From Elusimicrobiota bacterium (GTDB lineage: Bacteria; Elusimicrobiota; Elusimicrobia; UBA1565), in NCBI GenBank assembly GCA_041660925.1, contig JBAZVI010000012.1, positions 22,962-86,961 of the forward strand: DNA of 64,000 nucleotides, given 5' to 3'. The notes under the pieces were generated by a model. The model saw nothing but the letters and a program-made list of their open reading frames with translations, was not told the DNA's origin and made no database searches. This document shows, piece after piece, positions 34,301 through 46,300 of the stretch; position 1 is the first letter of the stretch, and each line of letters starts with the position of its first letter. The position numbers were made by a program, and so were the translations under genes.

Positions 34301-37300
34301 TCGGCGGCTGCGACGTCATCGGACCGACCGTCAACGACAACGCCTGGCACCACCTGGCGATGTCTCACGAGAGCGGCAACCGCTTCACCTACTACCTCGA
34401 CGGCGTCGTCATCGGCACGCGGACGGCCGGAGCCGGCTCCCCCATCGACATCGTCAACCCGCTCGAGATCGGCCGCCGCTACGACGGCGCGGTCGTCTTC
34501 ACCGGCGTCATCGACGAGGTCCGGCTCTACAGCGTCGCCCTCACGACCGCACAGGTCCTGACCGAGTATCAATCCGACCAACTCGCCGCGCAGTACGCCG
34601 GCAAGACCTACGACGTCGTCTATTCCACCAACGGCGGCGTCACCTGGCTGCACGTCTCGACCCAGAACCTCACCTTCTCCTCGTTCTCCAACCGAGAGAC
34701 CGGCTACGCGAGCGTTCAGGCCGACGGCATCTCGCTGGTCAACTCCACTTTCCCGGCGGCGCCCACGAACATCGTCGGACTGAGCGTCTCGGACTACGCC
34801 GGAAACGTCGCCACCTCGGCCTTCGTCGTCCTCGTCGACACCGTCGCGCCGCCCTCGCTCATCGCCCCCGTCAACGGCGCGTACGTCAGCACGACCGGCC
34901 CGACCTTCTCCTGGGGCCCCATGACCGGAGGCCCGCACGAGGTGCAGGCCGCTCGCGACGCGGGCTTCACGCTCATCGACATGAGTTCCACGACCTCGAA
35001 CTATTACGCCTACAGCCCCGTCGGCCTGCAGGAAGGGACGACCTACTGGTGGCGCGTGCGCAAGGCCGCGGCGAACGACAACTGGTCCCTGGTCCGGACC
35101 TTCGTCGTGGACCTGGCCTCCCCGACCTTCACGACGCCGCTGGTCTCGAGCGACTCCGTCAACGGGGTGTGGCTCGACCTGAACTCGCAGGTCTACATGG
35201 ATACGACCGTGGTCTCGGTGCGTATGAGCGTCCAGGACCCGCTCGCGGGACTCATGACCTCCACCGGTCTGCCGCAGGGCCTCGTCGGCCTCTGGCACCT
35301 CGACGAGAGCACCGGTGCCATGGCCCTCGACGCCTCGACCAACGGCTTCCATGGCACGCTTGCGGGGACGACGATCTCGACCTGGACCGCGGGGGCCCGC
35401 GGGAGCGCCCTCTGGTTCGACGGCGCCCGCACCCAGCGCGTCGAGATCCCCTACCGGCCCGACTTCAACCTGACGAACAACTACACCGTCGAGGCCTGGT
35501 TCCTCACCAAGACCCCTGCGCTCAACCAGAACATCCTCGGCAACTTCAACGGCGCGACCGGCGGCTTCATCCTCCGCGTCAACCAGGTCGCGTTGGGAGA
35601 CATCACCCTGTATCACGGCAACGGAAATCGCACGATTCCCGGAGTGTTCCCTAACGACGGCAAGTGGCACCATCTCGCGGCCTCGGTGTCCAACGGCGCG
35701 GTGAACCTCTTCCTCGACGGCGGCTTCCGCGGCGCTGTCGCGGCGCCGGCCGGGATCGCGTCGACTCAGCGCCTCGAGATCGGCGCCGCCGGCAACGCGA
35801 CCGTGCCCTTCAACGGAGCCATCGACGAAGTGCGGCTCTACAACGTCGCGCTCACCACCGCGCAGATCCTCGCGGACTATGAGGCCGACAGCCTCGGCGC
35901 GTTCGCCCGCGAGAAGGCATACTCCGTCTCGTACTCGACGACGGGCGGCGTGAGCTGGCTGCCGGCCTCGACCTGGACCGTGACGCTGGACGGCACGAAC
36001 GCCGACAAGACCCTGCGCACGATCCAGGTCGACGGCATCCCGCTCGTCAACTCGACGGGGCCGTGGTCGACCCTCGACCGGGTCTCCCTCGCGGTCTCGG
36101 ATTACGCCGGGAACGTCGCCACCCGCACCTTCGTCGTCTACATCGACACTCACCCGCCGCTCCTCGCGCCGGCGGACGGCGCCTGGGTATCGACGACGAC
36201 CCCGATGCTCGCGTGGCGGCCGGTCCCGCTGACGCAGGCGCAGATCGCCTCCGACGCCGACTTCTCCTCGGTGGTCGTCGACTCGACGACCCGCAGCGCC
36301 TCCCTTCAGCAGCCGCAGCCGCTGTCGGAGGGCGCGACCTACTGGTGGCGCGCGCGCAACTCGGGCCTCGGCAACTGGGCTCCGCCCCGCTCCTTCGTCG
36401 TCGACGTCGGCAGCCCCTCCATCTACGCGGCCCAGGTCACCAGCGACACCGTCGACGAGCCCTGGCTCGACCTCTCCAGCCAGGTCTACATGGCGACCAC
36501 GGTGGTCTCCGTCCGGGTCAAGGTCCGCGACACGCTCTCGGGCCTCATGCTCTCCACCGGCGTCCCCAACGGTCTCCTCGCGCTCTGGCACCTCGACGAG
36601 TCCTCCGGCGCCAGCGTCCTGGACGCCTCGACGAACGCGCTGAACGGCGGCACCGTCGGAGCCCCCGTCTGGGTCTCCGGCCGCCGCGGCGCCGCCCTCC
36701 AGCTCAACGGCACGACCCAGCGCGCCATGATCCCCGCCTCGGGCCTCCTGGACCTGCGCGACAACTTCACGATCAGCGCCTGGGTGAAGACCGCCCTGGG
36801 CACCAACGAGGTCATCGTTTCGAACTGGACGGCGGCGAACAACGGCTACGGCTTCGGCCTGAACCTGCCGGCCGCCGGAGACCTCTACTTCTGGTCCAAC
36901 GGCGCGACCAAGTCGGCGACGGGCACGAAGCTCAACGACAACGTCTGGCACAACGTCGCGCTCAGCGTCGGCGGCGGCCGCCACGACTACTACGTCGACG
37001 GCGTCTGGCGCAGCTCGGTGACCGCCGGAGGCCCGGCGACCTCCCCCGGCGCGACGATCATCGGCGCGTGGAGCAACTCGACGAACCACTTCTCCGGACT
37101 CATCGACGAGGTCCGCGTCTTCGGCGTCGTCCGCTCCTCCGCCGAGATCCTCGCCGACTACGAAGCCGACCAGCTCTCCGCCTTCTCGAAGGGGAAGGCC
37201 TACGCCGTCCTCTACAGCACGAACGCGGGCGTGACCTGGGTCCAGGTCTCGACCGCGGTGCTCTCGTCGGACTCGTCGCTCAACCGCGACCAGGGCGTCG

Positions 37301-40300
37301 TCACCCTCGAGGCCGACGGCATCCCGGTGGTCTGCTCCACGGGCCCGTTCGCCGGCACGAACCTGGTCGGATTCTCCGTCTCCGACTACGCGGGCAACCC
37401 CGCCACCGCCTCCTTCGTGGTCTTCGTCGACACGCTCACCCCCTCGCTCGTCGCGCTCCCGCGCTATCCCATCGACGGCGTCTGGGTGAGCACCCAGCCG
37501 AACTTCGCCTGGTCCGGCCCCCCCTCCGCCGCGGTCTGGGGCGCGGGCGGCTCCTCGGCGAGCTACGTCCTCCAGGTCGCCGACGACGACCCGACCTTCG
37601 GGGCCGGAAACATCGTCCTCTCCATCTCGACGCCGATGTGGGCGAACAACCAGGGGACCAACGCCGATGACGCGATCTACATCTCTTCCTACAACCTCCT
37701 CTCACACGGCACGACCTACTACTGGAGAGTGCGCGCGCGCGGCATGGGCGGGACGCTGGGCAACTGGTCGGCGGCTCAGAGCTTCCAGCTCGACTACCAG
37801 GTCCCCACGGGCAACGCGTACAAGGCGCTCGACTCCGCCGGCGCCCTCCTCAACGAAGGGCAATACATCGATGTCCTGCGCGGGGCCACCGTCCAGTTCA
37901 ACGTCTCCGAGCCGGTCTCGGGCCTCATGACGAGCAGCGCGGCGCGACCTTTCGACCTCGTCTCCGCCCCCGGCGCGGGCGCGCTGGTCCGCTACTCGAC
38001 GAGCGCGGGCCAGTCTTGGAACATCGGCCGGGCGACCGTGAGCCTCGACACGACGAAGACCTACGTGATGGGCGTCACGGCCTTCAACGACCGCCTCTAC
38101 GCCGGCCTCTACAGCGCCACTCTCGGAGACGGCGACGTCTACGTCTGCGACCCGGCGCTCACGGGAGACGCGACGCTCTGCGACGTCGGGGACTGGAGCC
38201 AGAGCTTCGACGGTACCAAGAACGGCATCTGGTCCCTCCATGCCTTCGACGGGAAGCTCTATGCCGGCCAGGGCAGCGCCGCGAACACCGGCGACGTCTA
38301 CGTCTGCGACCCGGCGCTGACGGGCGCCGCGACGGTCTGCGAGGTCGGCGACTGGGCGCTCTCCTACCGCAGCAACCAGAACTTCACGGCCTCGTTGCAG
38401 GCCTACAACGGGAAGCTGTACGCGGGATTCGGCGGCGGCGCGTTGGGCAACGCCGTCATCGCCGTCTACGATGGAGTGAGCTGGAGCACGAGCACGGTCC
38501 TTCCCGCGCAGGAGCTGCGCTCGTTCGGCGTCTACAACGGAAAGCTCTACGCGGGCACCGGCAACACGCTGGCCGACCTCTACGCCTTCGACGGCAGCAC
38601 CTGGACGCTCGTCTATCACCACCCGAGCGCCACCTACATCTTCGGCATCGCGCCCTATAACAACAAGCTCCACCTCGCCTACTACGGCGCCGCCGACAAG
38701 ACCGTGGCCATGACCTACGACGGCGCGGCCATGGCGGTGACCTTCAAGAGCCCGAAAGAAGGCTTCATGAACCTTCTCCCCTACAAAGGGCTGCTCTTCG
38801 CGACGCAGGGTCAGTCGGCCAACGCCGGCGCGCTCTTCACCTGGGACGGCTCGACCTGGACCCGGGTCTTCGAGAACAACACCGAGCTCCTCTGGCAGAT
38901 GGCGACCTTCAACGACCGCCTCTATTTCGGCCAGGGGAATGTCGCCAACAACGGCGATCTCCTCGTCATGACTCTCGCCTCGACGGCGACGCTCACGGGG
39001 GCCGACCAGACGACCGCCGCGCAGACGCTGAGCGCGACGAACCTCCAGCTCGTCGTCACGACCGGCGCGGTCTCCTGCGGCGGCTCCGCCCCCTGCGCGG
39101 CGACCAACCAGGTCATCTTCTCAGTCGTGGACTACGCCGGGACCTCCGCCCAGCTCGGCCCCTACGCCGTCCGCGTGGACAGCCCGCCGGCTCAGCAGCA
39201 GCCGATCGACGGCGCCTACGTCTCGACGACGACCCCCTCGTTCGCCTGGATCTCGCAGATCCACGCACCGACCCAGCTTCAGGTCGACGACGACCCGGCC
39301 TTCGGCTCGGTGGACATCGACACGACCACGAGCGCTCCTTATCAGGGGGTGAAGTACCCGCAGCCGTTGGCGCTCGGGACGACCTGGTACTGGCGCCTGC
39401 GCGTCCCGTCGAACCCGAACTGGTCGACGGTCTGGAGCTTCGTCGTCGACGTCGACTCCCCTGCTCTCCTCAACGCCCGCGTCAGCACCGCCCCGGGCGT
39501 CGGTCCGTGGTGGACGCTGCCCTCGATGGTCTACATGGACACCCAGGTCGTGAGCGTGCGCGTGGACGTCCAGGACCCGGCCGCCGGGCTCATGGTCTCG
39601 ACCGGGCTCCCGCAGGGCCTCGTCGCCCAGTGGCACCTCGACGAGGCGTCCGGGACCATGACCCTCGACTCCTCCAGCAGCGACTTCCACGGCACCCTGA
39701 TCGGAAACCCCGGCTGGGTGAGCGGCCGCCGCGGCGGAGCTCTCCGCCTCAACGGGATCAGCCAGTACGTCCAGGTCTCCGACAACAACACCTTCATCCT
39801 CGGCGACTACACCCTCATGTCCTGGATCCGCACCACCGACGCCGGGGCCGGGCGCCGGCGCCTGGTCAACCAACAGGACGGCACCAACTACTGGGCCCTC
39901 AACCTCAACGGCAACCAGCTCGAGTGGTGCGACAGCCACGACAACGCCACCGGCGGCTGCTTCGCGCGCGGCAAGCTCCTCAACGACGGCGCGTGGCACC
40001 ACCTGGCGGTGAGCCGCACGAACGGCGACCAGTACCGTGCCTACGTCGACGGCGTCATGATCGCCACACACGCGTCCATCGCAGGCGCCGCCTTCAACAT
40101 CGTCAGCCCGGTGACCATCGGCAATCAATACAGCGTCGGCCAGTACTACACCGGGGACGTCGACGAGGTCTCCGTCTACAACCGCGCGCTCTCGACCGGA
40201 GAGGTCGTCTCCTCCTACCTCTACGACCAGCTCACGGCCCACAACCGCGCGCAGCCCTATCAGGTCCGCTACTCGACCAACGGCGGCACGACCTGGCTGG

Positions 40301-43300
40301 CCGTCTCGACGCCCAACGTCACGCTCTCGGGGAACAACGCCGCCAGGAGTCTGCAGATCCTCCAGGCGGACGGGATCGCGCTGGTCTGCTCCACCCTCCC
40401 GCTGGCGGGGACGAACCTCGTCGCGGTCAGCGTCGCCGACTACGCGGGGAACGTCTCCACCGCGATGTACGCGATCCTGGTGGATACGCTGACCCCGGTC
40501 GCCTACACCACGCCGACGTATCCGCTCAACGGCAGCTACGTCAACCTCCAGCCCAACTTCATGTGGACCGGCGTGCCCTATTCGAGCGCTTCGGCGATGG
40601 GCTCGCTCATCAACGCCGCGAGCTACTACCTGCAGGTCGCCAAGGACGACGCGGGCTTCGCCGCGGGGAACATCGTCGTCTCCGTCACGACGCCGGTCTA
40701 CAGCGCCCTCACCGTCCCCTACTACCGCGACGACGCTCTCTATCTTTCGACGACGTCCCTCGCTCCGGGTTCCACCTACTACTGGCGCACGCGCGTCTAC
40801 AACCGCAACGGGAACTACGGCCCCTGGTCGGACGCCTTCAGCTTCGTCACGGACTACTCCTCGCCCACCGGCTCCGACTACGGGAGCCGGAACTCGGCGA
40901 TGTCCCTGCTGACCGAAAGCCAGTACACCGACACCCTCATCGGGGCGACCGTCCAGCTCACGGTACAGGATGCGGTCTCCGGGCTTCTCGTCTCGACCTG
41001 GGCGCTCCCCCTCAACTTCGACGTCCCGCCCAGCGGCTTCTGGGTCCGCTACTCGACCTCGGCCGGCCAGACCTGGCAGGACGGCAACGTCGCGACGAGC
41101 TACGCGCACGGCCTCGCCTACACCTTCACCTACCAGGAGCACAGGGGCCGCCTCTACGCGGGCGTCGGCGCGGCCGCGAACCAGAACTACATCTACGTCT
41201 GCAACCCCGGCACGAGCGGCGACCCGGACGCCTGCGAGCCGGGCGACTGGACGACGAGCTTCGGCGGCGGCGCAGGGAACAGCTACGCGTGGGCGATGAC
41301 CGAATACAACGGCAAGCTCTACGCCGGTCACGGCGGCGCCTCCGGCTACGTCTATGTCTGCAACCCGGCGACGAGCGGCGACGCGACGCAATGCGACGCC
41401 GGCGACTGGACGACGAGCGCGACCGGGATCGGCACCATCGTCATGGACCTCAAGGTCTACAACGGCAAGCTCTACGCGGCCGGCTACACGGGCGCGGCCA
41501 GCGGCGCCACGATCTACGTCTTCGACGGCCTCTCCTGGACCATCCTCTATACGGCCCCCGGGTTCGGCTTCTACAACTTCGAGACCTACAACGGCCGGCT
41601 CTTCGCCGCACAGTACAACCCCAACGAGATCTACGTCTACGACGGGAGCGCGGTGTCGAAGAGCTACGTCCCCGCGCCCGCCATCTACTTCCTCGACGGC
41701 CTCGCCGTCTACGACGGGAAGCTCTACGCGGGCGGATACTACGCCAACGCCGCCAACTCGGCCATCATCCTCACCTACGACGGCCAGTCCTGGTCCCAGA
41801 CGTTCAGGGCCCCCGGCACGGGCTTCCGCTCGCTGGCGACCATGGACGGCCGGCTCTATGCCGGCCAGGTCGGCGCCGGTCAGGGCGACGTCTACGCCTT
41901 CGACGGCAGCACCTGGACGGTCGTCTACAACGGACAGCACGACGAGATCCGCTTCCTCTACCCCTGGAAGCACCGCCTCTACATCGGCCCCGGCTCGAGC
42001 GCGGGCTTGGGCAACATGATGTTCTTCGCCCCCTCGGCCACGACGACGCTGACCGGGAGCGACGCGACGACCTCCCCGCAGACGCTCTCCTCGCAGCTCA
42101 ACTTGGTCATCTCGACGAACGCGACGACCTGCGGCGGCAACCTCAAGGCCTGCGGAGCCACCAACCAGGTCCTGTTCTACTTCAGCGACCTGGCCGGGAA
42201 CGCCACGGCTTACGGCCCCTACGCGGTGCTCGTGGACAGCCCCCCGACCCAACTCCAGCCCGTCGACGGAGATTTCGTCTCTACGACCACGCCGGTCTTC
42301 CGCTGGCAGCCCTTCGTCAACTCACAGGTCCAGCTCCAGGTCGCCACGGACTCCGGCTTCGGAGGCATCGTCATCGACTCGACGACCTGGGCCGCGACCG
42401 CCGCCGTGCCGACCCCGCTGCCCGGCGCGGCGACCTACTACTGGCACATCCGCAACGCCGGCTCGCCGAACTGGTCGACGGCGCGTTCCTTCGTCGTGGA
42501 CCTGGGCTCCCCGACCTTCTCGACGCCCGAGTTCAGCACCGCGCCCCTGACGACGGCGTGGTACGCGATCCCCTCCCTCTACGCGTCGTCGAACACGGTG
42601 AGCGTCCGCGTCAAGGTCCAGGACCCCCTCGCGGGCCTCATGGTCGCGACCGGGCCTCCGACGGGCCTCGTCGGGCAGTGGCACCTCGACGAATCCTCCG
42701 GCAACCTCGTCGTCGACGCCTCAACCAACGGAGCCCACGGCTATCTCGTCAACGGTGCGACCTACACGACAGGGCGCTTCGGCACCGCGCTCAACCTCAA
42801 CCGCGCCCGCACCCAGTTCGTCCGCATCCCCAGCCAGCCCGCGCTCAACGTCCTCAACGATTACACGGTCGAGGGCTGGGTCCGCACGCGCTCCGCGGTC
42901 GGAGAGCTCTGCATCCTCTCCAACTATAACGGAAACGGCTACATCTTCGAGCTGAACTACCCGTCGGCCGGCATGCTGGCTTTCTACAACGGCGCCTGGA
43001 TCAATACGCCGAACCTCAACGTGAACGACGGCGCCTGGCACCACGTCGCCGCGGTGCTGACCGGCGGCTTCGTCCACTTCTACTTGGACGGCGTCTACCG
43101 CTACAGCGCGGCGCGCGGGGCGAACGCGGTCGGCGGCCAGACGGTCATCGGCGCCTACGGCACGGAGAACGGCGCCACCACCTTCGATGGAGACCTCGAC
43201 GAGGTGAGCCTCTTCAGCGTACCGCGCTCCTCAGCCGAGATCATGTCGGACTATCAGAGCGGCGTGCTGCGCGCCCAGAACCGCTCCGAGGCCTACCAGG

Positions 43301-46300
43301 TCCGCTATTCGACCAACGGCGGCGTCACCTGGCTCGTCGTCTCAACGAACAACGTCTCGCTCGGCGGCGTCAACACGGACAAGGCCCAGCAGACGATCGA
43401 GGCCGACAACATGTCCCTGGTCAATTCCACGGCCCCGGGCGCGTCCACGAACCTCGTCTCCTTCTCGGTCTCCGACTACGCCGGGAACGTCGCAACGGCG
43501 ACCTACTCCGTCTGGGTGGACTCCCCTCCCGCGATCCTGGGTCCCGACGACGGCGCCTACGTCTCCACGACCACGCCCGCCCTGCAGTGGTACGCGGGGA
43601 ACTCCGCGCAGGTCCAGGTCTCGCCGTACGAGGACTTCTCGCTGCAGTCCATCGACTCGACGACGGCGAACAACTACCTCGCCTACCCGCTCCCCCTTTC
43701 GCCCTCCACCACCTACTTCTGGCGCGTCAAGAACTCCGCGCGCTTCAACTGGTCCCCCTCACGCACCTTCATCGTGGACATCGGCACGCCGAGCCTCTAC
43801 GGCGCGCAGGTTTCGACCGCCTCCGACGGCCCCTGGACCGACCTCCCGACGACGCTCTACGTCTCCTCGAACGTCGTCTCCCTGCGCCTGAGCGTCCAGG
43901 ACGCGCTCGCGGGCCTCATGGCCTCGACCGGCGTCCCGCAGGGCCTCCTCGGGCAGTGGCACCTCGACGAATCCTCGGGCAGCGTCGCCCTCGACGCCTC
44001 GGGCAACGACTACAACGGCTACATCGTCAACACCCCGACCACGACGCTCGGACGCGTCGGCAGCGCCCTCAACCTCAACCGCGTCCGCAGCAACTTCATC
44101 CGCATCCCCTATCGCGCCGAGCTCAACATCCTCGACAACTACACCATCGAAGCCTGGGTCCGCACGCGCACGAACGTCGGCAACCAGGTCATCCTGTCGA
44201 ACTACAACGGCGCCACCGGCGGCTACATCTTCTCTCTCGGCGTGAACCTCACCGGCGACATCAGTCTCTGGAACAACGGCTGGACCTCGACGCCGAACAT
44301 CAACATCCAGGACAACGCCTGGCATCACGTCGCCGTGACGCTCGCCGCCGGCTACATCTACTTCTACAAGGACGGCATCCTCGTCTATAAGACGACGCGC
44401 GGCGCGAACGTCGGCTCAGGCCAGCAGACGGTCATCGGCGCGTACGGCACCGAGAGCGCGGGAACCCAGTTCGACGGGGACCTCGATGAGGTCCGCCTCT
44501 TCAACGTCCCCCGCTCCTCCTACCAGATCCAGGCCGACTACCAGAGCGACCAGCTCGCCGCCCACGAGCGCGGCAACGCCTTCGACGTCCGCTACTCGAC
44601 GACGGGCGGCCTCACCTGGCTGCCGGTCTCGACGCAGAGCGTCACCCTCTCCACCCCGAACAACACCGACAAGGCGGTGCGCACGCTCCAGCTCGACGGG
44701 CTCTCCCTCATCAACTCCACCGCGCCGCTCGCCTGGACGAACCTGGTCGCCGTCTCCCTGGCCGACTACGCCGGCCTCGTCGCGACGGCGACCTACGTCA
44801 TCTACGTGGACACCCTGACCCAGGTGCTCAGCGCAACGCCGACCCTCCCCGCCAACGGCAGTTTCGTCCCCTATCAGCCCAACTTCGCGTGGTACGGCCC
44901 GAACGCGGCGACGGTCTCGGCCATGGGCCCCAACGGCAAGTACTACGTCCAGGTCTCGAGCAACGACTACGACTTCAACGACGCGAACATCGTCATCAGC
45001 ATCTCGACGCCCTCCTTCAACCAGAACATGTCGCTCGCCAACGACGACGCGACCTACATCTCGACCTTCACGCTCGCCTCCGGAGCGACCTACTACTGGC
45101 GCCTGCGCTCCTACGCCTCCAACGGCCTCTCCAGCCCGTGGTCGGAGCCGGTGAGCTTCCTCATCGACTCGGCCTCCCCCACCGCGTCGACCTACCGCTA
45201 CCGCTCCTCGACCGGCATGCTGCTCACCGAGTCGGACTTCAACGACGTCGCCGTCGGCGTCACCGCGCAGCTGCGCGTCGAAGACGGCTTCTCGGGCCTC
45301 CTCGTGAGCACGAGCGGCGTCCCGGGCAGCATGCCTTTCGCTCCCGGCGGCTTCATGGTGCAGTACACGACCAACGCCGGGGCGACCTGGAACATCGGCA
45401 GCGCGGCCACGAGCCTGGACGGCGCCAAGAGCTACGTGCTCGGCTTCGCGAGCTTCAACGGCCAGCTCTACGCGACGCAGTGGGGCGGAGCGGGCAACGA
45501 CGGAGTCATCTTCCGCTACAACGGCACGGGTTGGGTGTCGAGCTACAACGGCACGGGACAGGGCTTCTGGCCGCTCGCGGGCTACAACGGCAAGCTCTAC
45601 GCGGGCCAGGGTTCGGTCGCGCCCAACGGCAAGGTCTACGTCTGCGACCCGGTCCTCACCGGCGACCCGACGCTCTGCGAGCAGGGCGACTGGAGCGTCA
45701 GCTACAACGGCACCAAAGCGGCCATCATGTCCCTGGCCGTCTATAACGGCAAACTCTTCGCCGGACAGAACGGCGCCGCCGGCGAAGGCGACATCATGGT
45801 CTACGACGGAAGCTCGTGGTCCCCGAGCTTCGACGGCGGACAGACCGGCTTCACCTCGCTGGCCGTCTACAACGGCCGCCTCTACGGCGGGCAGACCGGA
45901 GGTGCCGGCGCCGGCGACGTCTTCGTATTCGACGGCTCCACCTGGACGAAGACCTGGGACGGGGGCGCGAACATCACCCAGATGGGCGACCTCACGGTCT
46001 ACGGCGACAAGCTCTACGCCGGAACGCGCGGCGCCGCGGTCGGCGACGGGAACGTCCTGGTCTACGACGGCTCCGCCTGGCAGACGAGCTACACCGGCGC
46101 CCAGGAAGCCGTCAACGCCCTCGCGGTCCACAACGGCCTGCTCTTCGCCGGACAAGGCTTGACGCTCGGAGACGCCGACCTCTTCGTCTACGACGGGAAG
46201 AGCTGGCGCATGGCCTACAACGACAGCACCCACGAGGAGCTGCGAACCCTCTTCTCCTACGACAACAAGCTCTGGCTGGGCATGGGCAGCGCCGTGAACA

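Noticed and set aside
31090..37089. Antisense open frame of 1,999 codons, with similar ones at 10648-14373, 16627-21462, 44416-48765, 48817-53682, 53713-57252 and 58630-62217
   Set aside because: The encoded sequences are low-complexity Arg/Gly/Asp/Val/Glu/Ala strings without recognisable domains. They lie entirely opposite the repeated domains of the giant gene, and their repetition is a by-product of that repeat and of high GC.
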